Assembly (NCBI RefSeq): GCF_036785885.1
Contig: NC_092330.1
Span: 3,134,525-3,198,524 of the forward strand
Source: Coffea arabica
Taxonomy: Eukaryota; Streptophyta; Magnoliopsida; Gentianales; Rubiaceae
DNA: 64,000 bases
Reading direction: 5' to 3'
In this document: positions 12,063 to 23,583 of the stretch, in pieces
Position numbering within the stretch: position 1 is the stretch's first letter
Layout of the letters: each line of letters begins with the position of its first letter
Program-made: the position numbers and the translations under genes
Notes under the pieces: generated by a model
The model's database searches: none
What the model was told of the DNA's origin: nothing
Seen by the model: only the letters and a program-made list of their open reading frames with translations

Positions 12063-13280
12063 GTTGAAAATTCATTACATGGCCATAGATTTAAATAGTG
12101 CAAATTAATAAGGTGAGTATTATCTCTTATTTTTTATTTGTTTTTCTTTTCTCATATTGAGGACAATGTGAAATGTAAGTGTGGGGGAGGAGAATAATTG
12201 ATTTGCTATTTTTTGCCATGTGAAGATATTTTTGTGGATTTAAATGCATTAGAAATGTTGAAATTGTGTTTTGAAAAATTGCCATATGAAAAAATTTCTT
12301 GAAATTGGGTTTGATGGCAAGGAGTTTTGTTCAGTTACAGGGGGAAATTTTGTCAAATTTTTTCAAAATCTTTTTTAAAATTTCACTATGGCCAAAAATT
12401 CTTCCAATTTTGGCAATTTTGTTTTAAAAAGGCCAACTTGATCTAGCCTTAAGTGTTCTAATCCTTCCACTTGCTGAAACTTTATATGTATTGTGAAAAT
12501 TTTAGTCCTCAGTTAACTTGGAAATGGTTATTATGCAATTAGAATTTTTTTCATTTTAGAAAGTATATCTTGTAAATTGGGAAAAATTATACCTATAATT
12601 TTACATGTTTAACGAGATTTCTTCTCTTTATTCAATTTTACAAGTAAGTGATTGATATAGTCAATAAAACTATACCTTTCCTTTGAATATTCTTGTGTAT
12701 TTGCTAAGAGGGAATGTCTATTTATTGTCTTTTACTTTAAAAAAAGAAAAAAGAGAAAAAAAGTTTTTATTCTACTCCAATGGTTCTTGTACCAAGTAAT
12801 TGGGGGTTGGCATCTATAAATGTCAGCACTCGCATAAAAAGATGTTGAATAAAGAGCATGCATAGCAACTTGAATAAGTGAAGTGTTGAGGAATTAGAAG
12901 TTTTCACCTAAAAGTGTCGATCTTCGCGTCAAAAGGCATTTGCACTATTTGAGTAAGATTTTTATGAATAATGTCCCTCTTAATTGTGAAATTTGAAAAA
13001 AAGATTATTGTAGAAGGAGGATAATTATGAATTGACTATGTGATTTGCTTGCTTGTGAAAATTAGGTTAAAGTGAGAGGTTAAATTTAAGTCGTTAAATT
13101 AGGGTATACTTATCTTTCTTTTATTTGATATTATGAGTATTTAGTATAGATTGAATGATTGTATAATGATTATTTGACGAGTTATGAGGAATTAAATTTG
13201 AAAAAGTGTATGTAATGTTTCACCTCTTGAATTATTGTGATTGATTAATTATGTGTTGATTGCTTGAAGACAAGCAATGA

Positions 13281-13297
13281 TTCAAGTGTGAGGGAGT
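13281..13297 (+). other. Polypurine tract of the plus-strand Athila-type element
   Basis: ttcaagtgtgagggagt directly precedes the LTR start TGATAAG. The equivalent position of the complete Athila reads ttcaagtgtgggggaattt on its coding strand, so the two tracts correspond. Confidence 0.7.
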
Positions 13298-14638
13298 TGA
13301 TAAGTGACTATTTTATACTATATTTGGATGATATTTAATATTACTTTTAGTCACTTTTGCAATATTATAAGAAGAAATAGTCTATTTTTGCTAGAATTAG
13401 TTCTAAGTGTAATCCAATGCTTAAATGAGATATTTGTCCCTTTTACTTGCATATTTTTTGTTATTTTTGTAAGAGTTGGAAATGGACTTCATTTTGGACA
13501 AGAAGTAAACTTACATTATGATGATTGAAATCCTAAAGTTCGCAAGGATGACGAGTTTCAAATGTGGTTCGAAACGTTAGAAAAAGTAAACAAAGAAACT
13601 TGTCAAAAATGAAAGTTGACTTGAATCCCTTCAAACAATCTGGCTAGTTTTTGGAGGGATTGTTTGGAAGGATTCAGGGCAGAGAATTTTGGCAAAACAA
13701 GGGACGAATTCGGCCAAAAATCGGAGGGATTTCTTGGAGGGATTCTGGTTAAACTTGACGGCTTGGGTTTGATGAGCAAGATGGACAATTTGATCTCATG
13801 TGATAAGGGTGATATCTCTTCTGCTACTTTTTCTCTTGTATTGGATTTCATGTTTAATTATTAGACAAGGTTGGATTTGTGTTTCATTATATGTTTCTAA
13901 AGTTTATGCCTTGGGTTTTGGTTGAACTTTCTATGATTGCACTGTGTTTGATTTCTTAGCTATTTGATACTATTATTTTGAGTAAGTTTTTTAGCACTTT
14001 TGTTTGTCTAATCATGATTAACTGGCCATTAATTGTGATAATCTTAAGGTGTTAGATTTGCAATGATAATTGACATTTAATATTAGTTTAAGAAGTGCTA
14101 AACCTAGGGAGTACACTCACGAGAGTAGAGGTGCACTTTTGTGCCTTTAGTGATTTATTTCATGTAATTTCATAAAGGTTCAATGAACTTGTAGCTAATT
14201 TTATAACCACAAGAGTAAGTGTGGATTAATTATAAGTATAGTTTTAAAGTATAGTTCATTTACTACGAGAGTAGGTTTCACATGCTCAAGAAAATTATGC
14301 CATAACTAGCCGAGATAGTAATGCTCAATGATCCAAAAATTGCACTTGCATGAGTAGTTAGGGATATGATATCCTAAGAAATTTTCATTTGCTATTTTCT
14401 TGCATAGTTTAACTTAGTTTTATTTCCTTTAATTTGTTGATTGTCTAAATAATAGAGGGATTTTAGTAGTACAAGTAGTTGTCCATTCTTCCTTGTGAGT
14501 TCGACCCTTAATACTCCATATTCAATCACGACCTGTATACTTGCAGAAAATCACATGTAAGGTATCTAGAATTTTATAAATATAAAACTTGACTGTGGAA
14601 TAAGTTTAATCGTTATATGTATACCCCCGCACTCGTCA
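13298..14638 (+). repeat. LTR of the plus-strand Athila-type element (single copy)
   Basis: It begins TGATAAGTGACTATTTTATA and ends ACCCCCGCACTCGTCA, giving TG...CA termini and about 1341 bp. The start and end resemble the LTR of the complete Athila on its coding strand (TGATAAATGA... and ...ATCCCGTCA). No partner LTR is present in the window. Bases 13630-13760 hold a cluster of GGAGGGATT/GGAAGGATT words. Confidence 0.75.
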
Positions 14639-15502
14639 AGGACAAATTATTAAGCTTAATGGAATCTGATTTTTTGATCAATATTGCTAATATTACTAGC
14701 AATTACAAATTATTCTTTTGATGACTAATATTACTGGCAATTACATATTTTTCTAGCATTATCACCTACTTTACGTGATTGCATATCCGAATAAAGAATA
14801 AAGGACTTTAACATTTCCAAAAAGAATTCGAGATATTTTGTCCTGAATATATAGTAACAACGAACACATGATTTTCATTTTAAATTTATTTTTAAAGGAT
14901 TAGGATTGTTTGTATAATTGTATCCTAAAATTTCTGTTATACGCTGGACTATTGTTAGCATTAGAAATTAAGAAAACTGCCAAAACAATTGCTATGTATT
15001 TCTATAAAATTTCCCATTATATAAAACAATTGTCACTTTTGCCTTGTGATCAGCTGTACATGCACAATCCGTTTTCATCTTTTTTGTCTTGCTTTATCTT
15101 TTTCTCCATGATTCCACTGCTATTCATCGAGATTCCTCAGCAAATGCAGAAAGCGCATTGCAAAGGACCAGTACAGAATTTTAATTTAACAAAATTTTAT
15201 TTCCTACAACTTGCAACCCCAAACTTTTAGTTTCGTTTTGTATGGCCCCACAGTAAATTCTTGGAAGCCCTTAGAATTATCCCCAAATGCTTGAAAGAGA
15301 AAATAATAATAATAATACTAATAATAAGAAGCAATTGAAAGTCATCATTCTTTGGGCAGCATTTCTGCTTGGTTGAGATTAAAATAACATTTAATCAGTT
15401 TTTCACAGAAAAAAATATTTGATCAGTTTTTCCAGAAGCGAGATTCCATTTTGTTGTTTCTTTTCTCCAAATTGAATATTCCCTCTCATTGTTCAACTTA
15501 GG
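14639..15502. other. Intergenic, no gene seen
   Basis: AT-rich. A short (AAT)n-like run lies at about 15305-15330. The ORF at 14910-15230 has no recognisable domain. Confidence 0.4.
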
Positions 15503-15664
15503 CATCTCTTGTTTGATGTGGTAGATACTGTAGCAATCTTTTGTGAGGTGTGCACGTGAGATAAAAGTGTGTGAAAAAGATAAATAGGCAATTGAAAAAT
15601 GTATTATGATAAAACCAAATTTTATTTTATTTTTTCAAATAATCACTTAGGCAACCAAACCCGT
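15503..15664 (+). mobile_element. Second copy of the 2.8-kb MITE family
   Basis: The interior (gtagcaatcttttgtgaggtg, gtgagataaaa, aattgaaaaatgtatta) aligns by eye with the minus strand of 2823-2992. The ends are more degenerate (cttgtttgatgtgg on the left, caaccaaaccc on the right). Confidence 0.45.
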
Positions 15665-15790
15665 TATACTTGCGATAAAAGCCAGTAGCTCTTCATCCTT
15701 TTGCACTTAAATCAAGTGAATGAGGGGGCTACACCACCTTTTGATAATTTTTCCTGAATAAGCTTAAAAAGATTTTGATTATTTTTTTTA

Positions 15791-15912
15791 AATGGCCAGG
15801 TAGAGTGTTTTTAAGGCTCTCTTGTGCACTAGGTCGAGGGTTCAAACCCTGCATAGTGCATTACACGGAAGCACTATGCTTCCTTTATTCTAAAAAATCC
15901 AGAGAAAAAAAT
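15791..15912 (+). mobile_element. tRNA-derived SINE with perfect 19-bp target duplication
   Basis: A 122-bp body begins aatggccaggtagagtg (A-box-like). It contains a clear pol III B box, GGTTCAAACCC, at about 15839-15849, and ends in an A-rich tail (ccagagaaaaaaat). It is flanked by identical 19-bp copies of ATTTTGATTATTTTTTTTA (15772-15790 and 15913-15931). The target duplication and B box together strongly support a SINE insertion, and the perfect duplication suggests it is fairly young. Confidence 0.8.
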
Positions 15913-15931
15913 ATTTTGATTATTTTTTTTA

Positions 15932-17283
15932 GTTTAGTCTATGCATCCCTTTTCTAGCTTAAGTCAGGGGTCTTCTTTAAACTCCTAGATATCAAGGATT
16001 ATAGACTTAAAAATGATGGTTATATATAGTATGAACTCCCAAAATATTTAACAAATAATGCGTATCTTTACACAAATAAAGGGTAAGTAACTCCAAATTA
16101 GGAGTCCACACATTGTTGAACTAAAGATATTCTCCTATTTTGTAAGAAATATTTTTTTGGAGCATTTTTGTAAGACCTAATAGTAAGAGAAACATGCAAC
16201 ACATATTTTTCTTCTTTTTCCACAAAATTCAGGGTCTTCCCACTTGAATTAATTACATGAATGATGATTTTGAGCAGAAAAAGAATATGAGCATTCCAAT
16301 TTATTTTATCCAAAAGATTAAAAAAATAATTATTCTATAGTAAAAATCATATCTTGTAATTTGAACATCCCAAGAACCTTGGGGTCTTTCTTTATAAACT
16401 ATGTAGAAGGGCACTTTCGTTAACTTGACTATTTTAATGGTTAATTTAATTAGTTGGACTGAAATAGGAGGCAAAGTGAGAGCAAATTAACCAAACTCCA
16501 AAAGGAGTTTTTATAATTAACCCTTCTTTTCACTCCAATTCTGCAATGGTCCACAAAAAACTAAATAAGTTTTTCTTTATAAGCAAAATTACGCTTGCCT
16601 TTTTAGAGAAGTATATACATTTCCTTTAAGGCGATACATGTTATAGAATCAACTAACTAGTAATCATGAAGAATTAAAAGGGAGTGTCAAACTTAAAAAC
16701 AGCATACAATCTTGGACTATCCATTACACACGACATTTGTACTAATTTTTGTAAACATGAAATTGCTACGAAAACATAAAAAAAAAAAAAACAATTACAT
16801 GTAAGAATTATTATAAACGTTTTCCCCTCAGTAATGTTTTTCCCTTCAATGTTTATCCCAAACAACTTAAATGAACATCTTGTTATTAGAATCAAACAAA
16901 TACCTCTAGATATTTTATTGAATTAGACATTTCCAATTCCCAAGAGTTTACCATCAGGATTTTTGAGGCCTATTGAAGACATGAACTTTTTTTTAAATTT
17001 TTTTTACTTGTATTAATATGATATATGCAATGTAAATTGATAGAGAGACAAATCCTATAAGGTACAGATGTAGGCACTGTTTAGTTACCCAAAAAATCAT
17101 TAATAACAAAATAATCATTCCTTGCTTTTTTGAAATGTGAGATTTCAAATAATTAAAAAAAAAAGGACTTAAAAAGCTTGTCGGTTGGCCTCAATTATGT
17201 GACGAAAATAAAGAGTGAAATTATGGCAAAGCAAGTATGTTGAATTGGGGAAAATAAAAGTTATGTTGAATTAGAAACATTCT
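15932..17283. other. Intergenic, downstream of the NLR gene
   Basis: AT-rich, no gene visible. Bases 17284-17293 contain overlapping TTTATT, read as AATAAA on the minus strand, a possible poly(A) signal about 145 bp past the NLR stop codon. Confidence 0.45.
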
Positions 17284-17293
17284 TTTATTTATT
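17284..17293 (-). terminator. Possible poly(A) signals of the NLR gene
   Basis: Two overlapping AATAAA hexamers on the minus strand, about 145 nt downstream of the NLR stop codon. Position and sequence fit a plant near-upstream polyadenylation element. Confidence 0.4.
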
Positions 17294-17437
17294 TAATTTG
17301 ATAAAAAACTGGAAATAATTTTATTAATTACTACTCTGAAATTCAGCATACAGTGCAACATAAGGTGGAACAGGAGCCCCTTAATGGAGAGGATAAATAA
17401 GAGAGAGTACAAAGGTAGAAATACACATTCAAGACAT

Positions 17438-20143
17438 TTATGCATAACCTTCCATTCTACGCCGCAAATAAACATATGATCTTCGTTTCTTCTGCGAGAT
17501 GGTGGAGTCAAATATTCTGAGGTTAGGAACACTGGACACCATGTCCGCATCAAGCCTACTGATGAAATCTTCTTGCATGTCCACAAGCTCAAGCGTATCA
17601 AGAGTAGATATGTGCTTCAGCTCTTCCGGCAACTTCTCTAAATTGCGGCAGTCCCTGATTCTCAGGCACTGGAGCTGTGGCAATGCAGCTTTGTCCACCA
17701 TTACTTCATCCAAATCACGTAAGAGGTCGAGCTCAAGGAATTTCAATTGGTGAAATCCATGCCTAGAAATGACTAGCTGTGGCCCCCCATACGCATCTTT
17801 CATTTCGAGGAACGATAGCTGTCCCAACTTCTCTAGTATTGGCATTGGGTCATTCATGAGATCTGTGTATTTCAAAGACAAGCGAGAGAGATTTGGAGGG
17901 AAATCAGGAGGCAGCATTCTCAAACCCACCCCATATAGCTTAAGCTCTGTTACATGATGGAGCTTAGAAAGTCCCGCTAGAGATGGCCACTGGTATCTTC
18001 CTCGAGCACGGTAAAGACGTAACATCTTTAGACTTCCAACCTCAGATAAATGCATGCAGAGTTTGTCTATCTCTGACTTGTCATCTACTACAATCCCCAG
18101 TTTCTGAAGACTTGTCAAAGTCATCATGTTATTGTGCATGATGTGATCAAAGCGTATGCCTAATAGAGTCTGGAGATTCTTCAATCCTTCAATCTTAAGA
18201 GGCACATTACATTTTATATCAGATGCATATAGATGCCGTAAACTTTCAAGCTTCCAAATGAAATTTGAGACTATCACTGGATGAAGGTTCCGTATGTCAA
18301 GAGTTTGTAGGCATCGCAAGCAACCGACGGAATGAGGGAGCCTACTAATGGATGTCTCTAATAAACTGAGGTACCTCAGAAGCCTGACTTCACCAATTTC
18401 TTTTGGCAAATTATACGGCATCTTAACATTCTCAAGGTCTAGTATCCTAAGCTTTCTGAAACTTTTGAAGCTAAGACTAATGTCTTCCCTGTCAAAACGG
18501 ACATTGAAAAACAGTAGAGACCGGAGAGGAGGGGTCGAAGTCCAAAAATAATTTTTATCCCGAGGAAGAATATGAACAGCGAGGTACCTGGATATTTTAT
18601 CATATCTGGTGTCGTGGATTTGAAAAAAATTTTCATCCTCTGCCTTTCTGATTGCAAGCTCTCGCAACAAATCATGGACTCTACAGCTTTTAATCCTCTC
18701 ATCAACAGTCATTTCCGCCACCTGAACCATATTTCTGCTAAAAAGTTGTTCCAGATCATATGCTGCGATTTCCTCCAAATTTTCTGCATCTCTTTTCTGC
18801 ATTATTCCCTCTGCAGCCCACATATGGATAAACTTTCGCACAGAAATCATGTAGTCTTCGGGAAACAAACCCAAATACAGAAAGCAAAATTTCAGATTGG
18901 AAGGAAGATCTGCATAACTTAATTCCAGAATTGCTGATACTCCACTCTGGCTCCTTGATAGGTTTGCGTTGAAGCTGTTGAGAACTTTCTCCCATTCACT
19001 CTTCAACCTTTTCTTTGTCAGTAGCAGCCCACCTATAACCGTGATGGCCAGTGGCAGACCAGCACATCTCCTTGCAATCTCTTTCCCTACTTCTTCCAAA
19101 TCCAGAGGACACCCAGCATTATCCCCATGGCCTAAGGCCTTTCTAAGGAACAACTGCCAGCTATCTTCCTGCCCCAAAGTTTTCAAATCATGTGGGATAC
19201 TCAGAGCATCTGCGTGTAAGGGAACACCCCTGTTGCGACTTGTAATTAGCAGTCTACTTGATGTATTAACGTCAGGAAAGGCCCTAGCAAGACAATCCCA
19301 CGCTTCTTCCTTCCATACATCATCAAGTACCACAAGATAGCATTTATCTTGTAGATCTTGATAGAGCCTTCGTTCCAAGTCCTGCTCGTCCATCTTTTCC
19401 AACGTCTCAAGTAGCTTGTTATCCACTGTATTCAATTGCTTTATGATTGATCTCAGCATCTCTTTGTGACCGTAGCTTGAAGAGACGCAGACCCAAGCAC
19501 GGCAATTGAATCCTTCCCTGACATCAGCATGGTTATAAACTTTTTTGGCTAGAGTTGTCTTACCAGCTCCTCCCATGCCGACGATTGAAACCACACGGCG
19601 GTTTTTGTCCTGTTTCAGAAGTTCTGCCACCAGGAATTTTGTAATCTCCTCGAAGCCCACTATATCCTTGTCCTCGCTAAAAGGAGAGGTTCGGCGAAGC
19701 CGTCGAAACTCCTCTCCTCGTGAACTCATTCCCTCTTCGAGATTTCTGATACCATACTTTTCGCGTCTATCAGCTATGTCATTGAGCCTCATCTGTAAAG
19801 ATTCAATCTCTTTACCTATCTTGTAGAGGTTTACAATTTTCAAGGGATAATACGTCAATTTGGTGACGAGTCCCTTGTTCTTTGTGAAGAACTCAACTTT
19901 GCTGGCAAAGATCTCAATGATATCCTCCGCATCGTAGGCAGCAGCTCTGATTAAAGAAACCCAGTTGCGGATCCTCGCATCTTCATCTTGCCTCTGTTCT
20001 GCATCTTTCAGGAAGCACCGCATCCACTCCAGATCATTTCCAAGTCTTTCAACTTGTCGTCGAACATCTTTCAGGAAAACAGATTTTGTATGCAGCAGAT
20101 CAACGGTTCTCCCAATGACAAGAGAGATGACAGAGTCAGCCAT
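17438..20143 (-). CDS. CC-NB-ARC-LRR disease resistance protein (RPP13/RPP8-like)
   Basis: An intact, intronless ORF of 901 residues; the ATG lies in an AACCAAGATGGC context. It encodes a coiled-coil NLR, the class of intracellular immune receptor that senses pathogen effectors and triggers defence through nucleotide-dependent oligomerisation. Visible domains: Rx-like coiled coil (about 1-130) with an EDVID-type motif YDAEDIIEI (70-78); P-loop GMGGAGKTT (189-197); RNBS-A GFNCRAWVCVSS (211-222); kinase 2 LVVLDDVW (270-277); RNBS-B SRLLITSRN (296-304); GLPLA (362-366); RNBS-D FCFLYLGLFPEDY (419-431). The MHD position reads VHD (489-491). About 540-890 is irregular LRR sequence with repeated LxxLxxL units. 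All motifs needed for nucleotide binding are present and there is no internal stop. Single-exon structure and motif spelling fit the RPP13-like group. The recognised pathogen cannot be predicted. Confidence 0.95.
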   Translation of the reverse strand: MADSVISLVIGRTVDLLHTKSVFLKDVRRQVERLGNDLEWMRCFLKDAEQRQDEDARIRNWVSLIRAAAYDAEDIIEIFASKVEFFTKNKGLVTKLTYYPLKIVNLYKIGKEIESLQMRLNDIADRREKYGIRNLEEGMSSRGEEFRRLRRTSPFSEDKDIVGFEEITKFLVAELLKQDKNRRVVSIVGMGGAGKTTLAKKVYNHADVREGFNCRAWVCVSSSYGHKEMLRSIIKQLNTVDNKLLETLEKMDEQDLERRLYQDLQDKCYLVVLDDVWKEEAWDCLARAFPDVNTSSRLLITSRNRGVPLHADALSIPHDLKTLGQEDSWQLFLRKALGHGDNAGCPLDLEEVGKEIARRCAGLPLAITVIGGLLLTKKRLKSEWEKVLNSFNANLSRSQSGVSAILELSYADLPSNLKFCFLYLGLFPEDYMISVRKFIHMWAAEGIMQKRDAENLEEIAAYDLEQLFSRNMVQVAEMTVDERIKSCRVHDLLRELAIRKAEDENFFQIHDTRYDKISRYLAVHILPRDKNYFWTSTPPLRSLLFFNVRFDREDISLSFKSFRKLRILDLENVKMPYNLPKEIGEVRLLRYLSLLETSISRLPHSVGCLRCLQTLDIRNLHPVIVSNFIWKLESLRHLYASDIKCNVPLKIEGLKNLQTLLGIRFDHIMHNNMMTLTSLQKLGIVVDDKSEIDKLCMHLSEVGSLKMLRLYRARGRYQWPSLAGLSKLHHVTELKLYGVGLRMLPPDFPPNLSRLSLKYTDLMNDPMPILEKLGQLSFLEMKDAYGGPQLVISRHGFHQLKFLELDLLRDLDEVMVDKAALPQLQCLRIRDCRNLEKLPEELKHISTLDTLELVDMQEDFISRLDADMVSSVPNLRIFDSTISQKKRRSYVYLRRRMEGYA

Positions 20144-22942
20144 CTTGGTTAAAGCCTCAACAAGCTGTTGTTTTTACTGATCTCAGAAGAAGAGAGGTTG
20201 GACTATCGTGGTTCATTTTCTCTTCTCAGTTTTATCCTTATTTCATTGACTTGTACAGGAGCAATTATTCCAGGCAACAACCAATGTGGTTTTGCACTTT
20301 GGCGTTATTCACTGAAAACCAAACCAAATGAATTCTAGGAATCTTTGGGACAAATTTGCGCTTCCAAAACCCCGTAGGAGCAAAATAGAATCACTTTTAA
20401 AATGAACCACGAGAATGTGTCTATGCCTTAAAAATCTAAAATTCAGCCCAATCAAAAAAGAAATAATAAAAAAATAATTTCAGGTATGAGAAGATTTATT
20501 CATTTCAAAAGTACCCATCAACTATAATACTAATTAGATTAAATATTTGATCTAAATTGTTAATTCACTTATGGGGGCCATTACTAAACATGATCAACCA
20601 AAAAATTTTCATCATCCACAACAAAAAAATAACAACTTCCAAAATTTAACAAAACAAAAAATTTTGCCCAATACCTTAAGATTCTTGTTGTCACCAAAAT
20701 TATAAGAAAAATTAGCGCAACCAAGATCTCCTTATATTTGATTCTTTTATTTATCAAGTACATAAATTGAAAAAAAGATGCCTAGTATGGGATCCATTTT
20801 TAGATGCCAAATTAGGCTTTATTTTTTACATTTCAAATTATGGTTAATTTAGTTTGTAAAAGGCTTAATTATTTCTCATATCCAAATCCTTTAATTTATC
20901 AAGTGATTTCTTTTATTTGTGGAGTGTATAAATTAGAAAAGATACACCTAGAATTGGCTCTATTTTTAGATGGCAAATTAATTAACTTTTACAATCCAAA
21001 TTATGGTTAATGTAGTTAACAATCATTTAACTCTTTTTCTTCACATATATGTGTAAAATATCCTAAATTATAAGGATAATAGATTCATTTGACCATTAAT
21101 GATGTAAGCATTGGATCTCAAATGACTGACAGGAATAAATAAAATTTCTAAAACCTAGGAGAGTATAGTGAAAATGTTAAAAACCTTAGGGAGGTTTCTG
21201 AAATTATCCCTTTGTCCAAAACCTCTCCATATTTAGTTTATTTTTGGTACTCTACCTGGAGATTTGTTGAGCGTGAAATCAGAGTTTGACCAGTTTGTCG
21301 GGCGAAAACGCTGGCCAACTTGATAACAATGTACAAAATAAGGAAAAGGGGTGCCCAATAAAGTCCTCGAAGGTGAAAACTCTGAGCAAACCAATGACTC
21401 AGTCAAAAGTAGTGTCTGCACGCCGTTGTGCTGCTGCTTTATACACTTGCAATCTATATACCTTGTTATCAGCGACAGTGCTTATTTAACGCATAACAAG
21501 TGTTCTTATTACACACGTGACTCGTAATAAAAATCTAAATTTGCTCTTTGAAGATAATTTACCTTGATGATGTATATGAGATTCATGGGAAATGAAATGT
21601 TCTTTCATTAACAGAAATATATCATATAACTAAGATCAAAACATTTGTTCACTTTTGTGAATCAGGGAGTTGGATTTTCGTTTCCGCATCATCGTCTAGT
21701 TCTTTTCTCAATTCAGTCCCTCAAATGGTGTTCGCCTGCTGATTAACTAGTCAGCATTCCCTTTGTTAATTTATTCCACTTTGGGTTTGAACTAAGTACT
21801 TTTGTCTCCTTCTATGGTAAAATATTAAATCATAAAGGAGTTATATGGTAAAACATAATACTATCCGAGATTAGTGTATCATGTATTTATAAAGGTAATT
21901 TTAATATTTTCAAAGGTTCCGTTACGAATGATAATTTCCATCACTTTAACATTTTAATCCAAATTATAAGGAAATTATGTATAATTTTTAAAACTATAGA
22001 GGAGTTATGTGAAAAAACGCTAAACCACAGGAAAGTAAAGTATAAATTGCCCGACTCTTTATCACTGTCAAGGCCCAAAATTAGGTCTATGATACACGTT
22101 TATACTTTAATCCATGGTCAAGCAAGGCCAATTTGAACATTTTTGCCTTTTTGAACTTTAAAGAAAACCATTTTGCATTAATTAAACATATATTGGAAGT
22201 AGAATAAAATATGATCCACGGAAAACATCTCTTTGATATGGCCTCGCATGAGATCCCACCAAACCACTTCAATCGTGAGTTAGAAAGAGCCAAAACAATG
22301 GCCATTATAATATGTTGTTTTGAATATTACGCATGAAATGAATAATCATACTATTATATGATTAAACCTATGTAGTTGCCCAAAAAAAAAAAAAAATTGT
22401 AGATAGGAAGGTTGGGCATTAAGGTGTTGACCTTGTCTTCTTACAATCTCAACCAACTTGTGAAATTGGACTCGATGTGTAGGGCTAAGCTCAATAAGCT
22501 TCAAGATCAATTTGTTGAGCATAACATGTCGCAGATGCAATTTGGCTTGGGCTTTCACTTAACTTGAAAAAGGAAAGTTCAGCCCTAGGAAAAAAGAAAG
22601 TTCAATAGCTTGAAAGAACATCCGCCTTTCCCAGCAGCATTTCGCTCTAAAATGCGTGTAATTCTCAAGAACTTTAACTTTCGAAAGCTTGTAAAGTATT
22701 TCATTTTGTTGAAAAATTGAGGAAGAAGTAACACTGGCATGCATGCATTGCGTTGGTAGTATATTATAATGTTTCATGTTGTTGATAAATTGAGCCAAGA
22801 AGCAATTTTGCCATGCATGTATCAGATGTTTCACCAGAATTATTATTTGTTTTCGTATGTTCATTTCGCATTCAAGAAGGATGGTCTAAGAGGGTCAGGA
22901 AACGAAAAAGGAAAAAGGACCAACAGTCTCTTCCAACCTTTA
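20144..22942. other. Upstream region of the NLR and intergenic repeats
   Basis: It contains the NLR promoter, but I see no convincing TATA box at a fixed distance. Degenerate copies of the dispersed 'taaaccacagg' repeat lie at about 21175-21210 and 21815-22050, and a poly(A) run at 22382-22396. ORFs here are short and unrecognised. Confidence 0.4.
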
Positions 22943-23057
22943 TAATAGAGAGAAACATTTCGAGAGAATCCATCAAAGAGTCCAATATGTAAATTAAATG
23001 TTCTTTTATCATTTTTCGAATCAATATAGACATAATCCTTTACTCATGAATCTAACA
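22943..23057 (-). repeat. TRIM 3' LTR (left copy)
   Basis: It aligns with 38033-38209 through gagagaaac, catcaaagag, aatatgtaa, tactcatgaa and ctaaca. It is about 60 bp shorter because of an internal deletion. Confidence 0.7.
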
Positions 23058-23072
23058 AATCTCTCTTTTTAT
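23058..23072 (-). other. Polypurine tract of the TRIM
   Basis: On the minus strand, TAAAAAGAGAGATT abuts the LTR start TGTTAG, as expected for plus-strand priming. Confidence 0.6.
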
Positions 23073-23583
23073 GAGTAATCCCTCATATTAAACTCAAATT
23101 TAATAATTCTTCTCCAAGCCCACTTATAATATTCCACGCAAACCCACCTTAACACCTAATGTCATCTTTTTCTTTCAATAATGGATCCACTCTTCTTCAA
23201 CATCTAACTGCATTCTGGATCCCTGCCAACTCTTGGCTTCTTAGCTTAACACCAACCCGACCCTGTCAAACCATGGCACACTTAGGGGTGTGCAAAGTTT
23301 AAAAATTTCGATTTCGAAACTAATTTCGGATTGAATTCGGAATTTTGGTAATTCGGAAGTGAATTCGGTAATTCTGATTTCGAATTGATTGAAATCGGGT
23401 CGAATTCGAAAACATAATTTTTGAAATCGGTGATTCCGATTTCGAATTGAGAAAAATAGAAAATTCTGAAAATACAAAAATGCGGTCTCCGCCTCACTAC
23501 CATCACCTCACGAGGCCCCAGTACCCGCGTTCGTTGAGTTAAGACTTGAGAGACTAGCAGCAGTAGCCGTAGCCTATGATTAC

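Larger units (their letters stand above)
9897..14638 (+). mobile_element. 3' half of an Athila-type LTR retrotransposon (plus strand)
   Basis: This is the right-hand part of an element related to the complete Athila at 23584-36987. Matching landmarks in the same order are: the post-pol phrase ggaaggcaacccaac (about 10455-10469), a pre-env leader block (10805-11250), a splice donor TTTGAG/GTAACA (11254), an acceptor (12061-12062), the purine tract aagtgtgggggagg (about 12177-12190), a paired cgcataaaaag/cgcgtcaaaagg motif (12818-12940), a PPT and an LTR (13298-14638). Gag, pol and the left LTR are absent. The region before 10440 holds a 102-codon ORF (9915-10223) that I do not recognise. The left boundary is approximate. 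Confidence 0.7.

Noticed and set aside
15791..15860. Functional tRNA gene
   Set aside because: A B box is present, but no cloverleaf can be completed and the flanking 19-bp duplication shows a SINE.
18969..19340. Plus-strand ORFs opposite the NLR gene
   Set aside because: Shadows of the real minus-strand coding sequence; no domain of their own.
23241..23506. Minus-strand ORFs rich in Phe/Ile/Arg
   Set aside because: Translation of the hAT subterminal AATTCGG/TTTCGA arrays.
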